Shown: one piece after another, positions 7,705 through 16,189 of the stretch | Layout: every line of letters starts with the position of its first letter | How positions within the stretch are numbered: position 1 is the first letter of the stretch | Notes under the pieces: model-generated | The model's database searches: none | The model's input: only the letters and a program-made list of their open reading frames with translations | What the model was told of the DNA's origin: nothing | Made by a program: the position numbers and the translations under genes | Source: Runella aurantiaca | Lineage (GTDB): Bacteria > Bacteroidota > Bacteroidia > Cytophagales > Spirosomataceae | Assembly (NCBI RefSeq): GCF_003339505.1 | Contig: NZ_QPIW01000011.1 | Location: forward strand, 124,001-188,000 | Length of the DNA stretch: 64,000 bases | Direction of reading: 5' to 3'

Positions 7705-8148
7705 TTAAAAGGTGATCTCTTTAGGTTGCTGAGCCGAATGCGGATGTTCTCCACCTGCGTATACGTACAAATTCGTAAATATACGACGTCCCAGACGGTT
7801 CTTTGGAAGCATCCCTTTCACGGCCATCTCAACGACGCGGTGCGGGTGTTTTTCCATAATCTCACGAGGAGTAGCGAAACGCTGACCACCCGGATGTCCT
7901 GTGTGACGAACGTATTCTTTGTCTGTCATCTTCTTGCCTGTCAAACGAATTTTGTCGGCGTTGATAACAATCACGTTGTCTCCGCAATCTACGTGCGGGG
8001 TAAAATAAGGCTTGTGCTTTCCACGCAAAATTTTGGCAATTTGGCTGGCCAAACGTCCCAAGATTTCGCCGTTAGCATCTACCACGATCCAGTCCTTTTG
8101 GACGGTTGCGGAGTTAGCCGATACGGTTTTGTAACTGAGTGTATCCAC
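7705..8148 (-). CDS. rplM: 50S ribosomal protein L13
   Basis: The 147-residue protein has the L13 signatures [45 protein letters not shown] and [31 protein letters not shown]13 is an early-assembly large-subunit protein. It is first in the rplM-rpsI-rpsB-tsf run and has a good promoter at 8225-8256. Confidence 0.97.
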   Translation of the reverse strand: MDTLSYKTVSANSATVQKDWIVVDANGEILGRLASQIAKILRGKHKPYFTPHVDCGDNVIVINADKIRLTGKKMTDKEYVRHTGHPGGQRFATPREIMEKHPHRVVEMAVKGMLPKNRLGRRIFTNLYVYAGGEHPHSAQQPKEITF

Positions 8149-8224
8149 TTTAGTTATTACTTTTTTCGTTGAAAATCAATTAATTAACTATATAAACGGG
8201 CATTTTGAGGCGAAAATCGGACTG

Positions 8225-8256
8225 CAAATATAGCGGTTTGATTTTTGAATCACAAA
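8225..8256 (-). promoter_or_regulatory. promoter of the rplM-rpsI ribosomal protein operon
   Basis: On the reverse strand, TTTG (8256-8253), a 20-nt spacer and TATATTTG (8232-8225) match the Bacteroidota -33/-7 consensus. The -7 box lies about 77 bp before the rplM start, leaving room for a leader. Confidence 0.65.
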
Positions 8257-8389
8257 ATGATTCTGAAAATTAAATTATTAGTGATTTATTCTTTATTCTT
8301 GCAGTGGCAGAGGCTCCCCCCTTTTTAAGGGGATTTTCGGGCCTGAAAATCATAAATCGCAATTCGTACATTGAAAATTATTGTTGTAT

Positions 8390-9973
8390 ATGCCTCAATT
8401 TGATTTTTTAGTGATTGGCTCTGGCATCGCGGGCTTGAGCTACGCCGCCAAATTGGCGCGGCATTTTGATGCGCAAAAAGAGAAGGTCTCCATTGCGGTT
8501 ATCACCAAAGTACAAGCCGACGAAACCAACACCAAATACGCTCAGGGGGGAATTGCCGCCGTGTGGGCCGAGGAAGATTCGTTCGAAAAACACATCGACG
8601 ATACGATGGTGGCGGGTGGCGGAATCAGCAAACGAAATATCGTTGAAATCGTGGTGACAGAAGCTCCTGAGCGCATTATGGAGCTAATTTCTTACGGTAC
8701 GCGTTTTGACAAAGAAGCCGACGGCGACTATGATTTGGCCAAAGAAGGCGGACACTCCGACCACCGTATCCTGCACTTCAAAGATGCCACAGGGGCCGAA
8801 ATAGAACGGGCGCTCCTGAGTGAAGTCAAGAGCCATTCTTCGATTCAAATTTTTACCCATTATTTTGCCGTAGATTTAATTACCCAACACCATTTAGGAG
8901 AAACTGTCTACCGTCACCGCGACGATATTAAATGTTTTGGGGCTTATGTTTTAAACACAAAAACGGGAGAAGTGGAGAAGTTTTTGGCCAAAACAACGAT
9001 GCTGGCCACGGGGGGAATCGGAAATATTTATCAAAATACAACCAATCCACGCATCGCTACGGGCGATGGCATTGCCATGGCCTACCGCGCCAAAGGCGTC
9101 TGCGACAACATGGAGTTTATTCAGTTTCACCCCACGGCGCTTTATCAGCCCGGCAAAAAGCCCAACTTCTTGATTTCAGAAGCAGTGAGAGGTTTTGGGG
9201 GGATTTTACGCAACAAAAAAGGCGAAACATTCATGGAGCATTATGACCCGCGCCTTTCGCTTGCACCCCGGGATATTGTAGCGCGCTCTATTGACTCCGA
9301 AATGAAAAAATACGGCGATGAGCACGTTTATATCGACGTTACGCACTGCGATTACGAAAAATTTATTGAGCATTTTCCCAATATTACCGCTTATTGCAAA
9401 GACAATCTGGGCATTGATATACGTAAAGATTACATTCCAGTAGTGCCCGCGCAGCATTATATGTGCGGAGGTATCAAGGTGAATGAATTTGGACAGACGA
9501 ATATTTTTTACTTGTACGCAACTGGAGAGTGCGCCTGCACGGGCCTCCACGGTGCCAATCGTTTGGCTTCTAACTCGCTCCTCGAAGCCGTGGTTTTTGC
9601 GCATCGGGCTTTCGAGAAAACAATCGAAAATTTAGCCGACGCCTACATACCTGACAACATTCCAGAATGGAACGACGAAGGGACTACTCATCCCGAAGAA
9701 GCCATTTTGGTTACCGAAATGACCAAGGAATTGGAAGCAATCATGTCAAATTATGTCGGAATTGTGCGCACCAACCGTCGTTTGAAACGCGCCCACGACC
9801 GCGTAGAACTTATCTTTCAAGAGCACGAAGAACTGTACTGGCAATCAAAGGTTTCGGTGCCGATTATGGAACTCCGCAACATGATTAACGTATCATATTT
9901 AGTCTTGAAAATGGCCATGGCGCGCCGCGAGAACGTGGGACTTCACTTTAATTTAGACCACGTGAAGAAATAA
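8390..9973 (+). CDS. nadB: L-aspartate oxidase (NAD biosynthesis)
   Basis: NadB oxidises L-aspartate to iminoaspartate with FAD, the first step of de novo NAD synthesis. The 527-residue protein opens with the Rossmann FAD motif VIGSGIAGLSYAAKLA. It contains GGHSDHRILHFKDATG (active-site region), FIQFHPTALYQPG, and HGANRLASNSLLEAVVFAHRA, all typical of NadB and the related FrdA/SdhA family. The C-terminal helical domain (about 430-527) is present. I chose the ATG at 8390 rather than an in-frame TTG at 8381. No nadA or nadC is visible nearby. Confidence 0.95.
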   Translation: MPQFDFLVIGSGIAGLSYAAKLARHFDAQKEKVSIAVITKVQADETNTKYAQGGIAAVWAEEDSFEKHIDDTMVAGGGISKRNIVEIVVTEAPERIMELISYGTRFDKEADGDYDLAKEGGHSDHRILHFKDATGAEIERALLSEVKSHSSIQIFTHYFAVDLITQHHLGETVYRHRDDIKCFGAYVLNTKTGEVEKFLAKTTMLATGGIGNIYQNTTNPRIATGDGIAMAYRAKGVCDNMEFIQFHPTALYQPGKKPNFLISEAVRGFGGILRNKKGETFMEHYDPRLSLAPRDIVARSIDSEMKKYGDEHVYIDVTHCDYEKFIEHFPNITAYCKDNLGIDIRKDYIPVVPAQHYMCGGIKVNEFGQTNIFYLYATGECACTGLHGANRLASNSLLEAVVFAHRAFEKTIENLADAYIPDNIPEWNDEGTTHPEEAILVTEMTKELEAIMSNYVGIVRTNRRLKRAHDRVELIFQEHEELYWQSKVSVPIMELRNMINVSYLVLKMAMARRENVGLHFNLDHVKK

Positions 9974-10009
9974 AAATAACATTCTCGAAACGTAGAATTT
10001 AATATTTTT

Positions 10010-10038
10010 GGGTGTTTATCAACAAACACCCTTTTTTT
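10010..10038 (+). terminator. rho-independent terminator after nadB
   Basis: GGGTGTTT (10010-10017) pairs with AAACACCC (10024-10031) and is followed by seven T residues. Confidence 0.85.
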
Positions 10039-10057
10039 AGTTTTACTAAACCCTTTT

Positions 10058-11317
10058 ATGAAAAAACCTTCTGAATTTCGCCTCATGGTATGGGGGTCTA
10101 CTGCTGCTTTTTGTGCCTATGCCTGTATGTACGCTTTTCGAAGGGGGATTACGGCCGCCACGTTTGACGGGTTGGTTTTTTGGGGTATCAATTATAAAAT
10201 CTGGTTGATTACGCTGCAAGTACTGGGCTATGCCTTTTCCAAACTCATTGGTATTAAGGTAGTTTCAGAAATGAAGCCCGCCCAACGCGCCATTTATTTG
10301 CTGTCTTTCGTAGGCTTTGCGGAATTAGCTTTGTTAGGTTTTGCACTCGTTCCAGCCCCTTATAATATTCCTTTTTTATTCTTGAATGGGCTTCCGTTGG
10401 GCATGGTGTATGGCACAGTGTTAGGCTTTTTGGAGGGCCGTCGCCAAACCGACGCGCTGGTGGCTGGGCTTACTGCGTCGTTTATTTTTGCTTCAGGATT
10501 TGTCAAAACCATCGGCAAAACGCTGTTAAATTCGGGCGTATCAGAGTTTTGGATGCCGTTTACGACGGGTTTGCTGTTTGCCATTCCGTTGGTGTTAGCC
10601 GTTTGGGCATTGGCAAAATTACCCGCCCCTACGGCCGAAGACCGCGCCGAGCGTACCGAGCGCGCTCCGATGAATGCCGCCGACCGCAGCCGCTTTATCA
10701 AAACCTTTTCGGTAGGGCTGATTACACTGATTGTATCCTACGTTTTCCTGACCGCCTTCCGTGATTTTAGAGATAATTTTGCCCCTGAAATATTAAAATT
10801 AGCGGGCGTAGATAATCCCCTGATTTTTACCCAAACCGAAACCTTTGTGTCGGTCTTCATTTTGCTCCTGATGGCCACATTGCGTTGGGTAAAGGACAAT
10901 TGGAGGGCATTTTATCTTATCAATCTGCTGTTGATTGCGGGTGGAATTACGGTCGGCGTTAGTACGTGGATGTTTCAGCAGGGAATGCTGTCACCGGGCG
11001 TGTGGTTTACGTTGACTGGCGTGGGGCTATATTTGGCGTATGTGCCCTGCAACGGCCTTTATTTTGAGCGTTTTGTGGCTTCATTTAAGTACGTCAGTAC
11101 GGTGAGTTTTGTGGTGACATTGGCCGATTGGTGGGGCTATTTGGGAACGGTAGGGGTATTGCTCTACAAAAATTTCGGTCAACCCAACATCAGTTTTCTG
11201 GATTTCTTTATCTACGGTGCTTACATTTTGGCGGTGGTGTATGTGGTGTTGGTGGTGGTTTCGTTTGGGTATTTTAAGCGGAAGTACAAAACCATGCAAC
11301 CTGAAGTTGTCAGCTAA
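10058..11317 (+). CDS. DUF5690 family, MFS-like membrane protein
   Basis: The 419-residue protein has about twelve hydrophobic helices and begins with MVWGSTAAFCAYACMYAFRRGITAATF, characteristic of the DUF5690 family of MFS-like proteins in Bacteroidota. The central loop (about residues 190-215) is charged, as between the two halves of an MFS fold. The substrate is unknown. It is a single gene between two terminator-like hairpins. Confidence 0.8.
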   Translation: MKKPSEFRLMVWGSTAAFCAYACMYAFRRGITAATFDGLVFWGINYKIWLITLQVLGYAFSKLIGIKVVSEMKPAQRAIYLLSFVGFAELALLGFALVPAPYNIPFLFLNGLPLGMVYGTVLGFLEGRRQTDALVAGLTASFIFASGFVKTIGKTLLNSGVSEFWMPFTTGLLFAIPLVLAVWALAKLPAPTAEDRAERTERAPMNAADRSRFIKTFSVGLITLIVSYVFLTAFRDFRDNFAPEILKLAGVDNPLIFTQTETFVSVFILLLMATLRWVKDNWRAFYLINLLLIAGGITVGVSTWMFQQGMLSPGVWFTLTGVGLYLAYVPCNGLYFERFVASFKYVSTVSFVVTLADWWGYLGTVGVLLYKNFGQPNISFLDFFIYGAYILAVVYVVLVVVSFGYFKRKYKTMQPEVVS

Positions 11318-11321
11318 AACC

Positions 11322-11359
11322 TGCGCCCTAATACTGCAACTTTGCAGTATTAGGGCGCA
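11322..11359. terminator. perfect 18-bp hairpin between convergent genes
   Basis: The arms at 11322-11339 and 11342-11359 are perfectly complementary with a 2-nt spacer. The hairpin starts 4 bp after the DUF5690 stop and faces the end of the convergent RraA-like gene. The T-run is weak (CTTCTTTTATTT after a short gap). Confidence 0.7.
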
Positions 11360-11387
11360 AGACAATCTTCTTTTATTTCGTCTTTGA

Positions 11388-12302
11388 TTACTCCCTCGCC
11401 AAAAACGCCTCAATCTGCTCCGCCGTTAGATACACTTTTCCTGAGCGGGTTTTGAGGTGCTCGCGAAAAGCGGCTTTGATAGGCTCTGACCATTTCATGT
11501 CAATTTCGCCGGGTGTAAATTTATTTTCACGGAGCATTTTATGGCCGAATTCATCTTGAAGGGCAATAAACTCCGCTCTGTTCACCACTTTTTCGGCCAA
11601 ATGCGCTGGAATAAAAATTACGCCTTCGGGTTTTCCCAAGACTAAATCTCCCGGCAATACCGACGCCCGACCGATACGGATGGGGCAATTGATACACGTC
11701 ATGGTCATGTCTTTGATGGCCGACGGGTCGTAGCCGCGCGTAAAACCGACAAACCCGTCAATGGCGCTCAAGCCCTCCAAATCGCGCACGCTGCCGTCAA
11801 ACACCACGCCTGTTTTAGATTTGGCGTAAATGGAATTGCCGAGGTTATCGCCGATGAGCGTTCCGTCCACGATTTTTCCGAATCCGTCCGCTACATAAAC
11901 GTCATTAATCTGGAGCGCATCAATCGGCCAGGAATTAGAGGCTCCTTTTCGACCCTCAGCTTTACCTTTTTCCTTGATGGGCTTTTCCATATCTGGGCGG
12001 GAGGGCATGTATTGGGCCGTAAGCACGCGCCCGACGAGTGGTTTTTCGGGATGAATAATCTGAAAGCCTCCTTCAAACTGGTTGTTATACCCATCGCCAC
12101 GCATAATCCCCCAAGCTTCTTCGATAGATACATTGGCTAGACGCTTTACAATCTCATCGGGTACTTTCGGGCGACCGTCGGGGAAGCGTTCGCCTTTCCA
12201 TTCTTGGGTATAAAATTGGATGAGCTCTTTAGGCGCTTGGATTTGCGCAAATAAGGGTGAGGTGGCAAAAGCCAACAAACACGCCACTACTGATTTTTTC
12301 AT
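11388..12302 (-). CDS. exported RraA/HMG-aldolase-family protein
   Basis: From the ATG at 12302 the protein is 304 residues with a signal peptide (MKKSVVACLLAFATSPLFAQ). An RraA-like domain follows (about residues 75-270): the substrate/metal-binding motif GVVFDGSVRDLEGL and the C-terminal GDLVLGKPEGVIFIPAHLAEKVV. Cytoplasmic relatives are RNase E inhibitors or 4-hydroxy-4-methyl-2-oxoglutarate/oxaloacetate aldolases. An exported form with about 60 extra N-terminal residues is more likely a metabolic enzyme than an RNase regulator. It is divergent from an enolase-superfamily dehydratase, so the pair may process a sugar acid (inference). Confidence 0.75.
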   Translation of the reverse strand: MKKSVVACLLAFATSPLFAQIQAPKELIQFYTQEWKGERFPDGRPKVPDEIVKRLANVSIEEAWGIMRGDGYNNQFEGGFQIIHPEKPLVGRVLTAQYMPSRPDMEKPIKEKGKAEGRKGASNSWPIDALQINDVYVADGFGKIVDGTLIGDNLGNSIYAKSKTGVVFDGSVRDLEGLSAIDGFVGFTRGYDPSAIKDMTMTCINCPIRIGRASVLPGDLVLGKPEGVIFIPAHLAEKVVNRAEFIALQDEFGHKMLRENKFTPGEIDMKWSEPIKAAFREHLKTRSGKVYLTAEQIEAFLARE

Positions 12303-12523
12303 AGTTCGTACACTGGTTAAGGATAAACACCAACAAAAATCCAACAATTACCTTGTTTACACTTCTATCTTTTTCCAACGGTGAATTTTGAAATATTTTC
12401 AGAAAAAATTGACCTAATCTTGTGTTTCCGTACTGTTGACCGTCAGAGAAGCAGTAGTTCGGAGCCTAAATTCGTTATCCCCGGTTTCATTATTTCTTTT
12501 CACATTTTTAATTCTAAACCCCA

Positions 12524-13957
12524 ATGAAAAAACTATTAGACCGATTCAAGCTCCCTGATACCCACGCCCAATCCGAAAACAAGCGCCGCGATTTTCTAAA
12601 AAAAGGCATGTTAGGCGGGTTATCATTAGGGTTAATGCTGGATGGTAAACACGAGCAAGAAATGGAATACATTACGCAAAAAGTAAAGCGTGATTCTAAA
12701 CCTGCCGATCTTAAAATTACGGATGTGCGCATCGCGCATTTAGGGGGGGTACCTTTCAAAAGCCCCATCATCCGAATTGATACCAATCAGGGGTTAATAG
12801 GTTGGGGGGAAGTACGCGATGGGGCAAGTCCCAACTATGCGCTCATGCTCAAAAGTCGCTTGCTGGGCCAAAACCCCTGCAACGTTGAGAAAATTTTTAA
12901 AGAAATCAAGCAATTTGGCGGACACGGCCGGGCCGCTGGTGGCGTTTGCGGCGTAGAAATGGCGCTCTGGGATTTGGCGGGCAAAGCCTACAATGTACCT
13001 GTTTATCAAATGTTGGGTGGAAAATACCGCGATGAAATCCGGATGTATGCCGATACGCCCGAGATTACAGACCCTACCAACTTTGCTAAAAAACTAAAAG
13101 AAACCCGTTTAGATAAAGGCTATACGTTCCTGAAAATGGACTTTGGGATTGGTCTGTTGGCCGATAAGCCCGGTATGCTGACGGGGGCGAACGTGTGGAA
13201 ACTCAACCAAAGAGACAATAAAACCAAAACCGTGGGTAACTATGGCGCAACCAAACACCCTTTTACCCGTATCCAAATTACTGATAAAGGATTGGATTAT
13301 ATTGCCGAGTATGTAAGCAAAATTCGTGAGGGAGTGGGGTACGAAATCCCCGTTTCAGCCGACCACTTTGGGCACTTTGACGTCAACACGGCCATTCGTC
13401 TTGGCAAAGCCGTTGAAAAATACCAATTGGCGTGGCTCGAAGACCTTGTGCCTTGGTTTTATACCGACCAATGGAAACAAATTTCGGACGCTATCGACAC
13501 GCCCACGCTGACGGGAGAAGACATTTACTTAAAAGAAGAGTTTATTAAACTCATCAACGCCAAAGCAGTTGACATGATTCACCCCGATTTGGCTTCTTCT
13601 GGGGGTATTTTGGAGACCAAGAAAATTGGCGATTACGCCGAAGAGCACGGCATTCCGATGGCAATGCACTTTGCAGGCAGTCCGATTTCGTTCATGGCCA
13701 ACGTGCATTGCGCCGCCGCTACCGAAAACTTCGTAGCACTTGAGCACCACGGCGTAGATGTACCCGGCTGGGAAGACATTGTAACGGGTAGTAAACCACT
13801 CGTGGTCAATGGATTTGCCCCCGTACCCAACAAACCAGGCTTGGGCGTGGAGCTTAACGAAGAAGGAGCAAAACGCTTCTTGATGAAAGACCAGAAATGG
13901 TTTGCCCCGACCGACGAATGGAACACCAAAGATTCGTGGGACCGGGATTGGAGCTAG
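12524..13957 (+). CDS. enolase-superfamily (mandelate racemase/sugar-acid dehydratase-like) protein with Tat signal
   Basis: The 477-residue protein has a Tat-like start with RRDFLKKGMLGGLSLGLML (twin Arg 21-22). An enolase-type N-terminal capping domain and a TIM barrel follow. Visible catalytic elements are FLKMDF (Lys of the KxK/KxD region), PVSADHFGHF and WLEDLVPW (metal Asp and Glu), TGEDIY (metal Glu), and MAMHFAGSP (His near the barrel end). This matches the mandelate racemase/galactonate dehydratase group. The substrate is not determinable. It is divergent from an exported RraA-like gene, with a 221-bp shared upstream region. Confidence 0.8.
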   Translation: MKKLLDRFKLPDTHAQSENKRRDFLKKGMLGGLSLGLMLDGKHEQEMEYITQKVKRDSKPADLKITDVRIAHLGGVPFKSPIIRIDTNQGLIGWGEVRDGASPNYALMLKSRLLGQNPCNVEKIFKEIKQFGGHGRAAGGVCGVEMALWDLAGKAYNVPVYQMLGGKYRDEIRMYADTPEITDPTNFAKKLKETRLDKGYTFLKMDFGIGLLADKPGMLTGANVWKLNQRDNKTKTVGNYGATKHPFTRIQITDKGLDYIAEYVSKIREGVGYEIPVSADHFGHFDVNTAIRLGKAVEKYQLAWLEDLVPWFYTDQWKQISDAIDTPTLTGEDIYLKEEFIKLINAKAVDMIHPDLASSGGILETKKIGDYAEEHGIPMAMHFAGSPISFMANVHCAAATENFVALEHHGVDVPGWEDIVTGSKPLVVNGFAPVPNKPGLGVELNEEGAKRFLMKDQKWFAPTDEWNTKDSWDRDWS

Positions 13958-13994
13958 TTCATTTTTAACCTATCAATAAGTACCTGTGATGTAG

Positions 13995-14043
13995 GCGTCG
14001 GACGGACTGGGCGTCCCCGTTCAAAACCGTCTGACGCTTTTTT
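13995..14043 (+). terminator. terminator hairpin with a repeated (REP-like) loop
   Basis: GCGTCGGACGG (13995-14005) pairs with CCGTCTGACGC (14027-14037), including one G-U pair, and is followed by six T residues after the enolase-superfamily gene. The 21-nt loop is nearly the reverse complement of the loop of the hairpin at 58107-58157, so this terminator also belongs to a repeated hairpin family. Confidence 0.75.
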
Positions 14044-14095
14044 GTTTCCAACCATTTAGGCTTGATTTTCGTCCAATAGAAAAAAGAATTACGCA

Positions 14096-14509
14096 ATGAA
14101 AAATCTTCTTCTATTGGTGTTTTTAGTGGGTATGGTGGGATGCCGTGAAAAGGCCCTTTCTCCCGAAGAATTACAACCTTTGGTAGGTAAGTGGCGATTA
14201 AGCGCGGTTCAACCAGCGGGCAAAAACGAATGGGAGTATGTGACCCAAAGCGGTCAGTATCAATTTGAAATACGCTACGACGGCGTCATCCTTGACCAAA
14301 ATGGCTTACCTGCCTGCTGCGCCCCAAAATACCTCAGTGTAAACGGAAAAAGATTTACTATTGTGCCCAAGGAGAGTCTTCCCACCAATCCCCAATGTGC
14401 ATTGGTGAGTTGTTTAGCTTGCGACACATGGGCTCTTGACTTACAGGCTGATACCCTGACTTTAGCATCTTGTCAAGGGAGCGGACGAAACCGTTTTATT
14501 CGACTATAA
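14096..14509 (+). CDS. small lipoprotein with lipocalin-like start
   Basis: The 137-residue protein has a lipoprotein signal (MKNLLLLVFLVGMVGC, lipid on Cys 16) and then LQPLVGKWRLSAVQPAG, which resembles the opening of small lipocalin-like domain proteins. Six Cys residues in the mature part (two as CC, others in VSCLACDTW and ASCQG) suggest disulphides. Function unknown. It is convergent with the TonB-domain gene. Confidence 0.65.
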   Translation: MKNLLLLVFLVGMVGCREKALSPEELQPLVGKWRLSAVQPAGKNEWEYVTQSGQYQFEIRYDGVILDQNGLPACCAPKYLSVNGKRFTIVPKESLPTNPQCALVSCLACDTWALDLQADTLTLASCQGSGRNRFIRL

Positions 14510-14547
14510 TCATTAAAATGGCTAAAAATCACGGACAAATTCAATGC

Positions 14548-15996
14548 TTATTCAAGCAAAAAAATCACGGGCAAATTGTATTTAACCCGAACTTTTTGAC
14601 CGCGCTCCACACCAGGAAGCCATTTTCCACTCATCTCTTTGACCACGCGCAAGGCTTCTTCGTCGCAGCCACCGCCGATTCCTTTGAGTACTTCGTAGTC
14701 GCACAGTGAGCCGTCTTCACATACGACAAAAGAAACAAAGACTTTTCCTGAAATATTTTTTCGAGACGCCTCTTTGGGGTACTTGATATTTTTCCCTAAA
14801 AACATACCCAAGGCCGACGCCCCACCCTGAAACTGCGGATTTTGCTGTACTTCGGTATAGGTATGCTCAGTACCATCCAACATCAAACGTCCCTGTACCA
14901 ATTTCCCTTTATCGTAAGTTTCGTCATAATAAAGCGTACTGTCTGGGCGTTTGGCAATCCATTTTCCTACCTTCTTCCCATTTTCAAAAGCACCCTGTTC
15001 TATAATCAACTGCTCTTTTCGCACCTTGGATTTATAAACGCCCCAACCATTCCCTCCTTTGACATAAACTTTGCCTTCACGTGACCACAAATCAACGACC
15101 GAAATTTCCGCTGCTTTGGTCGGGTCGGGCGTTTCCTGCGTTCGAACTTCTTTCAGTTGACCGTTATCATACCATGTCACTATCTTTTCACTTTTTCCGT
15201 CTACAATCTGCCGTTCTCTCAAGGCGCCGCTTGCGTAATATTCAGCGTAGGAAACAACCTTATTCCCCTGTTTTTCTTTGGTTGACAACAGTTGACCATT
15301 TTTTTGGATAATCGTTTCGGGCACGTATGAATTCCAGTCTTTGTCCCTGACCGTCAACTGATAGGCTGAAACCGAATCGGTCATTGTTTCATTGGCAATC
15401 TTGTACATCAATGAATCCCGTTTAAACGGCACCAACAAAAAAGGCCTCCATTCTTTTTTCTTCAACTCCTCAAAAATCACATCATCCCTTACAAGACCGT
15501 TTTTATCAACGGGAATGTATCTCCGAAAATGGTACTCGGTGGGGTCTTGCGTAAACTGGAATTTTTCGTTGAAATAATCCACGAGTCTCTGGCTTGTGCT
15601 GTCATAATTAGTAACGGGCATATCGGGAAAAACAACGAAAAAATTGAAGTCTTGACGAACAGGCTTCGTGTCTTTGAGTGCAGGTTCCCATGCCCGATAA
15701 AGCCCCACAACCCTCAGCGCTTCGGCATCACAAAGTGGATGGATGCCTTTGATGATTTTCAGGCCAGACACGCTACCGTCGGTTTCTACAATACCACTCA
15801 TAAACACCCAGCCCTGTACTGATTGAAGCCGTGCCTGAAAAGGTATCTGCAAATTATCCTTGACGAATTGCTGCAAATACGCAAACCCGCCTTGGGGTTG
15901 AGCCGCTTTGTCTACTTCACGTTCGGGATAAACGGTCTGGCTGTAAGCAGTAAGTGAGAGCAGGGTGGATACCCATAGAATCAAAGTGAATTTCAT
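14548..15996 (-). CDS. TonB-family energy-transducer protein with two TonB C-terminal domains
   Basis: From the ATG at 15996 the protein is 482 residues with a signal peptide (ending LTAYSQ). An N-terminal TonB_C-like domain (about 35-135; GWVFMSGIVETDGSVSGLKIIKG) and a C-terminal one (about 400-482; GKVFVSFVVCEDGSLCDYEVLKGIGGGCDEEALRVV) flank a middle with MORN/toxin-antitoxin-like strands (YYASGALRERQIV, WYDNGQLKEVRTQ). TonB_C domains normally contact TonB-dependent receptors, but this protein has a cleavable signal rather than an obvious anchor, so its role in energising transport is unclear. An upstream in-frame extension to 16083 lacks a sensible start. Confidence 0.75.
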   Translation of the reverse strand: MKFTLILWVSTLLSLTAYSQTVYPEREVDKAAQPQGGFAYLQQFVKDNLQIPFQARLQSVQGWVFMSGIVETDGSVSGLKIIKGIHPLCDAEALRVVGLYRAWEPALKDTKPVRQDFNFFVVFPDMPVTNYDSTSQRLVDYFNEKFQFTQDPTEYHFRRYIPVDKNGLVRDDVIFEELKKKEWRPFLLVPFKRDSLMYKIANETMTDSVSAYQLTVRDKDWNSYVPETIIQKNGQLLSTKEKQGNKVVSYAEYYASGALRERQIVDGKSEKIVTWYDNGQLKEVRTQETPDPTKAAEISVVDLWSREGKVYVKGGNGWGVYKSKVRKEQLIIEQGAFENGKKVGKWIAKRPDSTLYYDETYDKGKLVQGRLMLDGTEHTYTEVQQNPQFQGGASALGMFLGKNIKYPKEASRKNISGKVFVSFVVCEDGSLCDYEVLKGIGGGCDEEALRVVKEMSGKWLPGVERGQKVRVKYNLPVIFLLE

Positions 15997-16163
15997 GGAG
16001 CTGTAAATAATAGAGGTTGGGTAAAAGCAAAAAAGAGTCGCATTTAAACAAAAAGTAACGGATTGTCCAAGGTTTTTTGGCAAATTATCTGGTTACCCAT
16101 TCACAGTATGCCATGTTTGGGTAGATGGGATGATTTTAGCAATTTTGTCGCCGCTTACTTATG

Positions 16164-16180
16164 ACAGACGGGCCGTCTGT
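16164..16180. promoter_or_regulatory. 17-bp dyad just before a start codon
   Basis: ACAGACG-GGC-CGTCTGT is an inverted repeat with 7-bp arms, ending 10 bp before the ATG at 16190. It could be an operator, a translation-masking hairpin, or a member of the GC-rich island family (it shares ACGGGCCG with the island at 6184). Confidence 0.4.
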
Positions 16181-16189
16181 ACCACAAAT

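Noticed and set aside
10003-10010. TATTTTTG as a -7 box for the DUF5690 gene
   Set aside because: It overlaps the stem of the nadB terminator and has no TTTG at the right distance.
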